Assembly (NCBI GenBank): GCA_028689145.1
Contig: JAQTWT010000005.1
Span: 124,001-188,000, forward strand
DNA: 64,000 nucleotides
Origin: Gallionella sp.
Lineage (GTDB): Bacteria > Pseudomonadota > Gammaproteobacteria > Burkholderiales > Gallionellaceae
Direction of reading: 5' to 3'
In this document: positions 35,217-43,683 of the stretch, piece after piece
Layout of the letters: every line of letters begins with the position of its first letter
How positions within the stretch are numbered: the first letter of the stretch is position 1
Translations under genes and position numbers: made by a program
The notes under the pieces: model-generated
Told to the model about the DNA's origin: nothing
Database searches by the model: none
What the model saw: the letters and a program-made list of their open reading frames with translations, nothing else

Positions 35217-36572
35217 ATGTCCACCGTCCGCCCCCCTGCCGTCGCAGGAATGTTCTATCCCGCCGATGCCCGGCAGCTTGCGCATGATGTGCGACAGCTG
35301 CTGACTGCAGCGATTCCGTATCAACTGACCCCGAAAGCGCTGATCGTCCCGCACGCCGGTTACATCTACTCCGGCGCCATTGCGGCGACCGCCTATGCCG
35401 CGCTCCAAACCGTTGCAGCACGCATCCGCCGCGTGGTGTTGCTTGGCCCCACCCATCGTGTCGCGGTGCGCGGCTTGGCACTGCCCGGTGTGGATGCGTT
35501 TGACACCCCGCTGGGTCGGGTCATGCTGGACGAGGCGGCGGCACGCGCCATTGCCCATTTTTCGCAAGTCGGCATCAATGCAGAGACGCATGCGCTGGAA
35601 CATTCGCTGGAAGTGCAACTGCCGTTCCTGCAAAGCGTGCTGTCCGATTTCACCCTGCTGCCGCTGGCGGTCGGCATGGCCTCCGCCGAAGAAGTCGCCG
35701 AAGTGCTGGAAACGCTGTGGGGCGGCGATGAGACGCTTATCGTCATCAGCTCCGATCTGTCCCATTACCTGCCCTATTCCACCGCTCAGCGCGTGGATAA
35801 CGAAACAGTGCAGTCCATCCTGAAGCTGCTTCAGCCCGTTGCACATGAGCGAGCCTGCGGCGGCACGCCGATCAGCGGGTTAATCGTCGCGGCAAAAAAA
35901 CACCATCTCACGCCCCACTTGCTCGACCTGCGCAACTCCGGCGATACCGCCGGTTCGCGCGACCAAGTAGTAGGATATGCCGCCATCGCCTTTACTCAGG
36001 ACGAGCCGAAAACCCCGACAGACCATCAGGAACATGGCCGCATGCTGCTGCAACTGGCGCGCAACGCCATTGCCGAACAGTTTGGCGCGGCCAAACAAAA
36101 TTTCCCGCAAGCCGATTGGCTGCAACAACCCGGCGCAGTCTTTGTCACGCTCACCTTGCATGGTCAGTTGCGTGGCTGCATCGGCAGCCTGGAGGCACAT
36201 CGCCCGCTCGCCGAAGATGTGCGCAGCAATGCCGTGGCCGCCGCGTTCCATGACCCGCGTTTCGCGCCGCTTAGCGCCGAAGAATTTGCCGAAGTTACTG
36301 TCGAGGTGTCGTTGCTTGCCCCGGCGCAGCCGATGCAGTTCAGGGACGAGTTGGACGCGCTGACACAACTCCGTCCGAACGTGGATGGCTTGATATTCGA
36401 ATACGGCAGCTACCGCAGCACGTTCCTGCCGCAGGTATGGGAAAACCTGCCGCAACCGCGCCAGTTCCTCGCCATGCTGAAACGCAAGGCGGGACTGTCC
36501 GATGACTTCTGGGCGGAAGGCATCAAGCTGTCGCGTTATAGCGTGGAAAAATGGAGTGAAAAATCAGCGTAG
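35217..36572 (+). CDS. MEMO-AMMECR1 fusion protein (AmmeMemoRadiSam system A/B)
   Basis: The 451-residue protein fuses a MEMO domain (residues 1 to about 265: VRPPAVAGMFYPAD, LIVPHAGYIYSGAIAA, LLGPTHRV, VISSDLSHYLP) to an AMMECR1 domain (about 280-450: FVTLTLHGQLRGCIGSLEAHRPLAEDV, DGLIFEYGSYRSTFLPQVW). MEMO resembles extradiol dioxygenases and keeps likely metal-binding histidines in PHAGY and HR. Bacterial operons commonly pair these two domains with a radical SAM enzyme, and that is the next gene. The biochemical role of the trio is not settled. A GGAGG site precedes the ATG. Confidence 0.88.
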   Translation: MSTVRPPAVAGMFYPADARQLAHDVRQLLTAAIPYQLTPKALIVPHAGYIYSGAIAATAYAALQTVAARIRRVVLLGPTHRVAVRGLALPGVDAFDTPLGRVMLDEAAARAIAHFSQVGINAETHALEHSLEVQLPFLQSVLSDFTLLPLAVGMASAEEVAEVLETLWGGDETLIVISSDLSHYLPYSTAQRVDNETVQSILKLLQPVAHERACGGTPISGLIVAAKKHHLTPHLLDLRNSGDTAGSRDQVVGYAAIAFTQDEPKTPTDHQEHGRMLLQLARNAIAEQFGAAKQNFPQADWLQQPGAVFVTLTLHGQLRGCIGSLEAHRPLAEDVRSNAVAAAFHDPRFAPLSAEEFAEVTVEVSLLAPAQPMQFRDELDALTQLRPNVDGLIFEYGSYRSTFLPQVWENLPQPRQFLAMLKRKAGLSDDFWAEGIKLSRYSVEKWSEKSA

Positions 36573-36593
36573 CGTGCGCTATGCGCACGCTAC
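36569..36593. repeat. Perfect hairpin overlapping the stop codon of the MEMO-AMMECR1 gene
   Basis: GTAGCGTGCGC (36569-36579) and GCGCACGCTAC (36583-36593) are perfect 11-bp arms around TAT. It overlaps the TAG stop and ends just before the amrS ribosome site, so it may tune amrS translation. A related element lies at 47211-47264. Confidence 0.65.
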
Positions 36594-36606
36594 ATGGAGG
36601 TTTAAC

Positions 36607-37701
36607 ATGGACGAGCCGATCGGAATTGACGAGCAATACCCGGCAAAATACTGGCATTTGCTTGAGGATGGCCGCATCCAGTGCGATGTGTGTCCGCGTG
36701 ATTGCAAGCTGCGCGACGGGCAGCGCGGCGCGTGCTTCGTGCGCGGGCGGGTCGGCGACACGATGGTGCTCACCACCTATGGCCGCTCGTCCGGCTTCTG
36801 TGTTGACCCGATCGAGAAGAAGCCGCTGAACCATTTTTATCCCGGCAGCAGCGTGCTGTCGTTCGGCACGGCGGGCTGCAACCTCGCCTGCAAATTTTGC
36901 CAGAACTGGGACATATCCAAGTCGCGCAGTTTCGACAAACTTGCCGACCAAGCCGGCCCGGAAGCCATCGCGCGCACTGCCGCAGGGCTGGGCTGCAAGA
37001 GCGTGGCTTTCACCTACAACGACCCGATCATCTTTGCAGAGTACGCGATGGACGTGGCCGATGCCTGTCACGCACACGGCATCAAAACGGTGGCGGTCAC
37101 TTCCGGCTACATGCACGACCAGCCGCGCCGCGATTTCTACGCAAAAATGGATGCCGCCAATATCGATCTAAAGGGGTTCACCGAGGAGTTCTACGCCAAA
37201 CATTGCAGCGGGCATCTGCAGCCGGTGCTGGACACGCTGAAATATCTCAGACACGAAACAAAAGTATGGTTCGAACTCACCACGCTGCTGATCCCCGGAT
37301 TGAATGATTCGGCGCAGGAAATCAACGCGATGAGCGAATGGATCGCCAAGGAACTCGGTGTGGATGTGCCGCTACATTTCAGCGCCTTTCACCCCGACTA
37401 CAAGATGACCGACATCCCCCCTACCCCCCCGGAAACACTGATACAGGCACGGCAAATCGCACGTGATGCCGGGCTGCTGTATGTCTATACCGGCAACGTG
37501 CATAACCGCACGGGTGATACCACCAACTGCCCCACATGCGACAGCGCCCTGATCGTACGCGACTGGTATGAGATCAAACAATACCGCCTCACGCCGGACG
37601 GTCATTGCCCGGACTGCGGTGCAAGCATTGCCGGGCATTTTGGGACGTTCAAAAAAGCCTTCGGGGCACGACGCATTCCCGTTGTGATGAGGCCGCATTA
37701 A
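36607..37701 (+). CDS. amrS: AmmeMemoRadiSam system radical SAM enzyme
   Basis: The 364-residue enzyme has the radical SAM cluster motif CNLACKFCQNW near residue 92 with flanking SFGTAGCN, an N-terminal cysteine set (CDVCPRDCKLRDGQRGAC), and a C-terminal zinc-ribbon-like CPTC/CPDC pair. The middle part (SVAFTYNDPIIFAEYA, VTSGYMHD) matches the pyruvate formate-lyase-activating-like AmrS family. The ATG at 36607 follows GGAGGTTTAAC; a longer frame from 36502 would overlap the upstream gene. It is in an operon with the MEMO-AMMECR1 gene, as usual. Substrate unknown. Confidence 0.88.
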   Translation: MDEPIGIDEQYPAKYWHLLEDGRIQCDVCPRDCKLRDGQRGACFVRGRVGDTMVLTTYGRSSGFCVDPIEKKPLNHFYPGSSVLSFGTAGCNLACKFCQNWDISKSRSFDKLADQAGPEAIARTAAGLGCKSVAFTYNDPIIFAEYAMDVADACHAHGIKTVAVTSGYMHDQPRRDFYAKMDAANIDLKGFTEEFYAKHCSGHLQPVLDTLKYLRHETKVWFELTTLLIPGLNDSAQEINAMSEWIAKELGVDVPLHFSAFHPDYKMTDIPPTPPETLIQARQIARDAGLLYVYTGNVHNRTGDTTNCPTCDSALIVRDWYEIKQYRLTPDGHCPDCGASIAGHFGTFKKAFGARRIPVVMRPH

Positions 37702-37928
37702 ACAAAAGCCCTCCAATGAGCCTTAACCGACCCAAAATCTTGCAACTACAACAGGCGTGCTGGAAAAATCTGACTCGCCAAGTCGCTGGTTATGGCGAAG
37801 CCCGCCGCTTGCGGGAGAAGAGGTAATCGTTCCTTCCCCCTCTTAGGGGGAAGATTTGGATGGGGGTTCCTGCCGGGGCGACGCAGTTTTGTGCTAATGA
37901 ACTATTCGGGATTAATCCAAATAATACA
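37702..37928. repeat. Intergenic stretch with palindromic repeats
   Basis: Between amrS and the convergent oxygenase gene, CCCCCTCTTAGGGGGAAG (about 37838) forms a hairpin near GCTTGCGGGAG (about 37806), like the dispersed CTCTCCC family. No gene is seen. Confidence 0.5.
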
Positions 37929-38672
37929 TTACGCCGGTTGCTCCAGAAACCCCTCCGACCGGAACGTCAGCACCAATGTATCGCGGTGCCCGCCTTCCGC
38001 AGTTGGCTGGATCGGTGTGGATTCATGGATGACCTTCTGATCGTCAAGCACGATTAGCGTCCACGGTTCAATCAACGTGAAGCGTTGCCCGTGCCGTCCG
38101 TTGAATTCGAAGATGCGGCTTTCGCCGCCGCTGACATTCTCCCGCGCCACCAGCAGGATGGCGACAAAATCCACACCGTCGCGGTGCGCGCCTTCCGGTG
38201 TCGGCCTCCCGATGCCGTTGCTGGTGCCGATGCGAAACTGGTGCGCTTCCACATACCAGGGACGCGCGCCTTTGACCTCCGAACAGACGCGGGCGATGGC
38301 GCGCAATAATTCCGACCAGACCGGTTGCGCAACGGTGCGGGACGCAACCGGCTCGAACATCCGCAACATCCCGCCGTGCAGTGCGTTGTATTCCAGCGGC
38401 TGGTAATGCGCGCGATGCGGAACCTGCGTGACGTTCTGTTGCTCGACGACAAAACAGGAATGCCGCCGCCGCCGGTAACGCCCGCCGTCTCTGAGGAAGT
38501 TGTCGAGCGGCAAGTCATCCCAATCCGCTTTCAGCTCTTCCAGCGCGGACAGCGGGCAACCGACAAATGCGCTCACATCAGCCGGGGTCAGCACCCCGTA
38601 GCCCTGAGTCTTCAAGGCATCGGCAAACTGGGCAGGATCGACGTGATTTGGGGCAAGCGTGTTGACAGTCAT
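37929..38672 (-). CDS. 2-oxoglutarate/Fe(II)-dependent dioxygenase family protein
   Basis: The 247-residue protein matches the '2OG-Fe dioxygenase' family, which includes free amino-acid hydroxylases such as isoleucine 4-hydroxylase. The likely iron ligands are His and Asp in GAHRDGVDFVAI and His in VIHESTPI, and Arg in GHRDTLVLTFR would bind 2-oxoglutarate. Other visible parts: YRRRRHSCFVV and the N-terminal LTPADVSAFVG. It is transcribed alone, convergent with amrS. Substrate is unknown; a free amino acid is the family expectation. Confidence 0.8.
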   Translation of the reverse strand: MTVNTLAPNHVDPAQFADALKTQGYGVLTPADVSAFVGCPLSALEELKADWDDLPLDNFLRDGGRYRRRRHSCFVVEQQNVTQVPHRAHYQPLEYNALHGGMLRMFEPVASRTVAQPVWSELLRAIARVCSEVKGARPWYVEAHQFRIGTSNGIGRPTPEGAHRDGVDFVAILLVARENVSGGESRIFEFNGRHGQRFTLIEPWTLIVLDDQKVIHESTPIQPTAEGGHRDTLVLTFRSEGFLEQPA

Positions 38673-39024
38673 GGCAGGGTATTCATGGTATTGGTGGTCG
38701 TAATTCTACGTCAATGCGGCGCAGTTTTCCCGATTATCCGTCGATATCTCGCGCGTGTAATGGGTTGCGCCGCGAGCAACAAGGTGAAGAAATATAAGTT
38801 TTTTCATTTCGTACGTTACTTCAGATAGGCCAACTGAAAAACAAGTTTTCGACGGTGTTTCTATGATATCCATTCAACCGCCGCTTTATTGGGTATCTTT
38901 ATCGCGCTATGATTAACAATTGACCAGCTCATCGGGGGCGATCACAACCCGCACAGATCACACCGCCTAGTTTGAGCGCCGCGAACCGGGCAGAAAAACT
39001 GTATTAACTATCTGGAAAATCACC
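38673..39024. other. Intergenic region between divergent oxygenase and Sel1 genes
   Basis: The 352 bases are more AT-rich than neighbours. A weak promoter-like pair TTATTG (38886-38891) and TATGAT (38909-38914), 17 bp apart, could drive the Sel1 gene. No other gene or strong structure is visible. Confidence 0.4.
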
Positions 39025-41262
39025 ATGCACAGGATCGTTCTGCTGATATTACTTGCCCTCCCGTTGCTGCCGCCCGCGGCCTGTGGCGAAGCACTGCCCA
39101 AACCAAAGGCAGTCTCTGCCGCATCGGTTAAAGCCAAGAAACCGTCAACCCTGAAAAAAAAATTTGCCGATACCAAGCGTAAAGCTGAAAAGGGAAATGC
39201 GGAAGCGCAATTCAACCTCGGGCTAATGTATGACAACGGTGAAGGTGTTTCTGCAAGCGTAGCCAGAGCACTGGAGTGGTATCAGAAAGCCGCAACGCAG
39301 GGGCATGCTGATGCACAATTTAATCTGGGCCTGATATATACGCACGGTGAAGGTATTCCCAAGAATGATGCCAAGGCGCTGGAGTGGTATCAAAAAGCTG
39401 CGGAACAGGGATATGTGGACGCTCAATACAACCTCGGTGTGATATATGCCAATGGCGACGGGGTTCCACAAAATTTTACCAAAGCGTTTGAGTGGTATCA
39501 GAAAGCCGCCGAGCAAGATCATCCTGTAGCTCAATACAAGCTCGGCGCGATGTACGACTACGGCGAAGGCATCCCCCAGAATATTACCAAGGCGCTGGAG
39601 TGGTACCTGAAAGCCGCCGAACAGGGTTATGTCGATGCTCAATTCAACATCGGCGTGATGTTTGCCAACGGCGAAGGCGCGCCCCAGGATTCTGCCAAGG
39701 CACTGGAGTGGTATCAAAAAGCCGCTGCGCAAGGAGATACTGAAGCGCAATTCAATCTTGGCGCGATGTATGCCACCGGCGATAAAGTTGTCCCGAAAAA
39801 TATTACCAAAGCATTGTACTGGTATCAGAAAGCCGCAATGCTCGGGCACACGAATGCGCAATACAACCTCGGCCTGATGTATGCCAAAGGCAAGGATGTC
39901 CCAAAAAATTTAGCCAAGTCGCTGCAGTGGTATCAGAAATCGGCAGCACTCGGAAATGCCGAAGCTCAATATAAGCTCGGCATAATGTATACCAACGGCG
40001 AGGGAACTCCAAAGAATATCAACAAGGCTCTGGAGTGGTATCAAAAAGCTGCCGAGCAAGGACATGCAAGAGCCCAATACTCCCTTGGCTTGATGTATGA
40101 CAGCGGTGAAAACACCCCCAGAAATATATCCAAAGCATTAGAGTGGTATCAGAAAGCGGCTGAACTGGGCAATGCTGAAGCACAAGTCAATCTCGGTGTA
40201 ATGTATACCAACGGCGAAGGTGTTGCCGTAAATCTGGCCAGAGCCTTGGATTTGTATCAAAAAGCGGCTGCACAAGGACATATAAATGCGCAGTACAACC
40301 TCGGCGTGATGTATGACAACACTGAAGGCGTTGTCAGAAATGCCGCCAAGGCACTGCTGTGGTATCAGAAGGCGGCTGATCAAGGCCATGTAAAAGCGCA
40401 GTACAACGTCGGTGTGATATATGACAACGGCGAAGATGTTCCCCGTAATATCACCAGAGCAATGCTGTGGTATCTGAAAGCGGCAAAACAGGGGCATGCG
40501 AATGCGCAATATAACCTTGGCGTGCTGTACGACAACAGCCAAACCTCCCCCAGAAATGCGGTCAGGGCACTGGAGCTGTATCAGAAAGCCGCAGCACAAG
40601 GGCATTCTCAGGCGCAATTCCAATTGGGGACAATATACGCGAACGGGACAGGTGCTAATAAAAATACCGCCAAGGCGCTGATGTGGTATCAAAGAGCGGC
40701 TGAGCAAGGACATGCAGAGGCGCAATATACCCTTGGCTTAATGCATACAAAAGGTGAAGGCACGCCCAGAAATACAGGCAAGGCTCTGGTTTGGTATCAA
40801 AAAGCTGCCAGTCAAGGATATGCCAAGGCTCAATTTAGGCTCGGTCTTGTATTTTCAAACGCTGAGGGTGTAGCCAAGGATTTAGCCAAAGCACTGAATT
40901 GGTATCAGAAAGCTGCCGAACAAGGCTACGTTGATGCGCAATTCAATCTCGGAGTAATGTATGCCAACGGTGATGGTGTTCCCAAAGATGCAGCCATCGC
41001 ACTGGATTGGTATCAGAAAGCCGCTGCTCAAGGACAGGCAAAAGCACAACTCAACCTCGGCCTGATGTATGCCAACGATGAAAATACAACCAAAGATATG
41101 GCTCGCGCCTACGCTTGGTTAAATTTGGCTGCCGCGCAGGGATTGGATACAGCCGCAAAAGAGCGCAATACAATTGAAAGGAAGCTTACTTTCAGCCAGC
41201 GTGCCGAAGGTCAACGTCTGGCGGAAAAATGGCAACAAGGCGACGATCTGACTAGTAAGTAA
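39025..41262 (+). CDS. Secreted Sel1-repeat protein with 18 tandem repeats
   Basis: The 745-residue protein starts with a Sec signal (hydrophobic ILLALPLLPPAA; cleavage near ACGEA) and then carries 18 Sel1-like repeats of 36 residues (one of 37), each of the form xAQYNLGxMYxNGEGVPxNxxKALEWYQKAAxQGH. They fill residues about 57-705; a short tail follows (KERNTIERKLTFSQRAEGQRLAEKWQ). Such alpha-solenoids bind other proteins; here probably in the periplasm. The near-identical 108-bp units at DNA level could recombine and vary repeat number. It ends 5 bp from the convergent ccmI. Specific role unknown. Confidence 0.87.
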   Translation: MHRIVLLILLALPLLPPAACGEALPKPKAVSAASVKAKKPSTLKKKFADTKRKAEKGNAEAQFNLGLMYDNGEGVSASVARALEWYQKAATQGHADAQFNLGLIYTHGEGIPKNDAKALEWYQKAAEQGYVDAQYNLGVIYANGDGVPQNFTKAFEWYQKAAEQDHPVAQYKLGAMYDYGEGIPQNITKALEWYLKAAEQGYVDAQFNIGVMFANGEGAPQDSAKALEWYQKAAAQGDTEAQFNLGAMYATGDKVVPKNITKALYWYQKAAMLGHTNAQYNLGLMYAKGKDVPKNLAKSLQWYQKSAALGNAEAQYKLGIMYTNGEGTPKNINKALEWYQKAAEQGHARAQYSLGLMYDSGENTPRNISKALEWYQKAAELGNAEAQVNLGVMYTNGEGVAVNLARALDLYQKAAAQGHINAQYNLGVMYDNTEGVVRNAAKALLWYQKAADQGHVKAQYNVGVIYDNGEDVPRNITRAMLWYLKAAKQGHANAQYNLGVLYDNSQTSPRNAVRALELYQKAAAQGHSQAQFQLGTIYANGTGANKNTAKALMWYQRAAEQGHAEAQYTLGLMHTKGEGTPRNTGKALVWYQKAASQGYAKAQFRLGLVFSNAEGVAKDLAKALNWYQKAAEQGYVDAQFNLGVMYANGDGVPKDAAIALDWYQKAAAQGQAKAQLNLGLMYANDENTTKDMARAYAWLNLAAAQGLDTAAKERNTIERKLTFSQRAEGQRLAEKWQQGDDLTSK

Positions 41263-41267
41263 TCGTG

Positions 41268-42509
41268 CTACTTTATTACCGTATCAATCACGATATTCAA
41301 GCCATTACCACCCTGCTTGATGATACCGGTCGTCCCTTGCAGGTCGCCCGGTTGGGTGATCGGGTTGCCGGATTTTGAAACGCGCGCCACTACCTCTATC
41401 CTGTCGAAATTAGACAGTTTGGTTTGCGCTTGCATCGCCATGCTGTCATCCAGAGTGAATTGCAGCGGCAAGTCTTTCACCTGCTTGCGCAATGCGGCAA
41501 GCGGCATCTTGGGACCTTCCACGGCGCGTGCCATAATAAATACCGTATCGGTCGGCGCGGCTTTGCCTGCCAGTGCGGGGCTGAGTGCAACCCTGCCGGT
41601 GACCGCTGCCGCTTTAGCGGGAGTCCTTTCAACCGGTAATTTTGCCAGTTTTTCCTTGCCGCCCTTTTGCATCGAGAGGAATTGGCGCGCCTGCTGAATG
41701 CCGTCACGGAGCATTTGCAATTCTGAACTCTCCGGCGGCAATACGCTCACCAGTTTAGTCCAATGCGTAACAGCCGCGGCATAGTCGCCGCGCTCCATAG
41801 CCGCTGAACCTGATAACGCCAATGCCATAGGGTTGCTTCCGTCAAGCTCCAAAGCCTTATTGAGAAATTTGGTCGGCTCCCCGCGTAGTGACTGGTTGTT
41901 GCTCATCGCATAAACGTCGGCATAATTCGCCCATAGCTGCGCTTCATCGGGCACCAGTTCGAGCAGTTTCTCGTAGGCACGCACTGCATCCGGGTAGCGT
42001 TGCAGCTCCCCATAGGAGCGCGCCAGCATCAGCCAGCCGTCCGGGTTTTCCGGCAGTTTTTTCAGTTTATTTTCCAACTCCTGCAGCGCGGATTCGGAAC
42101 GGAGGACACCAAAACTATCGGCGGCGACAAGTTGCTCCTGCGGCAGCAATGCCTTGCTGTTGCCTATCGTAAAATAGAGCAGCACGCTGAACAGCGGCAG
42201 CGCTATCACCAGCACGGCAGTCAGTATTTTGGCCGGATTGCGCTGCGGCTTGACGGGCTGCGCCGTAGTCTTAACTTCTTCCAACAGGCGCGCCTGCAAT
42301 TCGCGTTTGCCCTGTTCGTAGGCATCCTGTGTCAAAAGGCCATTGCTCAGATCGGCTTCCAGCTCGGCCGACTGGTCGCGCAGAATCTCCAGATTAGCGG
42401 CATCGCGCAACACATCGTTATTGCCGGCGGAATTGCGCCACAACGGCAACACCACAAACAGCAGTGCCACGACCAGCAGCACTGCGCAAATCATCCAGAA
42501 TAAAATCAT
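41268..42509 (-). CDS. ccmI: Cytochrome c biogenesis protein CcmI
   Basis: The 413-residue protein has two N-terminal membrane helices (MILFWMICAVLLVVALLFVVLPLW, then ILTAVLVIALPLFSVLLYF near residue 100), a cytoplasmic loop with a LLTQDAYEQGKRELQARLLEE segment, and a periplasmic TPR part (about 150-290), which holds apocytochrome c for heme attachment. It is the last gene of the ccm operon and overlaps ccmH by 4 nt. Confidence 0.9.
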   Translation of the reverse strand: MILFWMICAVLLVVALLFVVLPLWRNSAGNNDVLRDAANLEILRDQSAELEADLSNGLLTQDAYEQGKRELQARLLEEVKTTAQPVKPQRNPAKILTAVLVIALPLFSVLLYFTIGNSKALLPQEQLVAADSFGVLRSESALQELENKLKKLPENPDGWLMLARSYGELQRYPDAVRAYEKLLELVPDEAQLWANYADVYAMSNNQSLRGEPTKFLNKALELDGSNPMALALSGSAAMERGDYAAAVTHWTKLVSVLPPESSELQMLRDGIQQARQFLSMQKGGKEKLAKLPVERTPAKAAAVTGRVALSPALAGKAAPTDTVFIMARAVEGPKMPLAALRKQVKDLPLQFTLDDSMAMQAQTKLSNFDRIEVVARVSKSGNPITQPGDLQGTTGIIKQGGNGLNIVIDTVIK

Positions 42510-43072
42510 GCTTGGTTATCCTCAACGCGAGGTTCGCGTAGCGATTCTTTTGTCCTTTCTCCCGCTTGCGGGAGAGAGTTAGAGAGAGGGTTGTCGTTCA
42601 ATAAGGCGGAGGCACGCTTGGCATCTTCGTCTGACAGCTCGGTGTCAGCAATCTGACTCTTGCGCTTGCGCAACTGGTAAACCAGTACGCCTGCGCCCAG
42701 CAACAGCAACACAAACGGGCCGTACCAGAGCACCAGCGTGGATTTCTTTACCGGTGGGTTATACAGCACGAAATCACCGTAACGTGAAACCAGATAGTCG
42801 ATTATTTCCTGATCGCTCAGTCCCTTCTGCATTTGCTCGCGCACTTCGCGGCGCAAATCGTCGGCCAGATCGGAATGAGAGCTGGCCAGCGACTCGTTCT
42901 GGCAAACCAGACAGCGCAAATTTTCGGCCAAACCGATCATGCGTTTCTCCAGCACCGGGTCGGCAGCCATATCTGTCGCCTGACCAGCGTAGGAAAAAAC
43001 CGGCAGCAGGCACAGCATCAATATCGTCACGGACATGGCAAATATGCCGTGCATGATTCTGAAATTTGCCAT
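42506..43072 (-). CDS. ccmH: Cytochrome c biogenesis protein CcmH (CcmL), repeat-extended C-terminus
   Basis: The 188-residue oxidoreductase carries the LRCLVCQNESL active-site motif after a signal/anchor helix, and a second membrane helix (LVLWYGPFVLLLLGAGVLVYQL) later. It reduces apocytochrome heme-binding cysteines or passes on electrons. The C-terminal tail NPLSNSLPQAGERTKESLRE is encoded by a palindromic repeat (42552-42590) also found at 26411, so a mobile repeat has been exapted as coding sequence. The start at 43072 avoids another repeat copy (43081-43115) that would otherwise be translated; MHGIF at 43036 is an alternative. Confidence 0.87.
   Translation of the reverse strand: MANFRIMHGIFAMSVTILMLCLLPVFSYAGQATDMAADPVLEKRMIGLAENLRCLVCQNESLASSHSDLADDLRREVREQMQKGLSDQEIIDYLVSRYGDFVLYNPPVKKSTLVLWYGPFVLLLLGAGVLVYQLRKRKSQIADTELSDEDAKRASALLNDNPLSNSLPQAGERTKESLREPRVEDNQA
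42552..42590. repeat. Palindromic repeat inside the ccmH coding sequence
   Basis: TCTCCCGC and GCGGGAGA arms (42558-42575, loop TT) and the following AGAGTTAGAGAGAGG block equal the copy at 26411-26450 apart from the loop. Confidence 0.75.
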
Positions 43073-43080
43073 GCCCGTTC

Positions 43081-43115
43081 CCTCTCCCCACCCCTCTCCC
43101 GCGTTGCGGGAGAGG
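43081..43115. repeat. Palindromic repeat between ccmG and ccmH
   Basis: CCCTCTCCC, CCCTCTCCCGC and GCGGGAGAGGG form a hairpin in the 83-bp gap. It is another member of the CTCTCCC family. Confidence 0.6.
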
Positions 43116-43155
43116 GAGCAAACGAATCGCTTCGCGAAATTTGCGATTACGTATC

Positions 43156-43683
43156 TCATTTGGCCTGCAACTCCTTGACCATCGGAAGTATTTTTTCATT
43201 CAGGACTTGCATTGAAACACCGCCGATATGTTTGTATTGAATGATGCCCTGTTTGTCGATCACATAAGTTTCCGGCACGCCGTATACGCCGTAATCGATG
43301 CCGACACGCCCCTCGCTATCGGAGATAACCAGTGTGTAAGGATTGCCATGCTGGCGCAGCCATGCCGCCCCGTTTTCCGGCTTATCCTTGTAGTCCATGC
43401 CGTAGATCGGCACGATGTTCTGGCGCGACAATTCCATGAATACCGGATGTTCGCTTTCGCAAGCCGTGCACCACGATGCCCACACGTTGAGCAGCCACAC
43501 TTTTCCTTTCATGTCCTGCGGCGAGAATTGTTTGGACGGCTCATCCAGTTGCGGCAGCATGAATGCGGGAGCCGCCTTGCCGACCAGCGGCGACGGCACT
43601 TCGCGCGGGTTCAAGCCCAGCCCGATATACAGGAACGCCGCCACAATGACGAAAACCACAAACGGCAGAATGAAACGCATCAT
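43156..43683 (-). CDS. ccmG: Thiol:disulfide interchange protein CcmG/DsbE
   Basis: The 175-residue thioredoxin-like protein is anchored by an N-terminal helix and faces the periplasm, reducing apocytochrome c or CcmH. The active site reads WASWCTACESEHP; the usual proline after the first cysteine is replaced by threonine, which should change its redox potential. The YGVYGVPETYVIDKQG cis-proline loop is present. It overlaps ccmF by 4 nt. Confidence 0.9.
   Translation of the reverse strand: MMRFILPFVVFVIVAAFLYIGLGLNPREVPSPLVGKAAPAFMLPQLDEPSKQFSPQDMKGKVWLLNVWASWCTACESEHPVFMELSRQNIVPIYGMDYKDKPENGAAWLRQHGNPYTLVISDSEGRVGIDYGVYGVPETYVIDKQGIIQYKHIGGVSMQVLNEKILPMVKELQAK

Noticed and set aside
37400-37440. 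Seven-C run in amrS as a phase-variation site
   Set aside because: Seven bases are too short to single out, the run is split by other bases nearby, and the enzyme is not a surface structure.
39190-41150. Regular 108-bp DNA repeats that could look like a CRISPR array
   Set aside because: The repeats are in frame, contiguous and encode 36-residue Sel1 units; there are no unique spacers.
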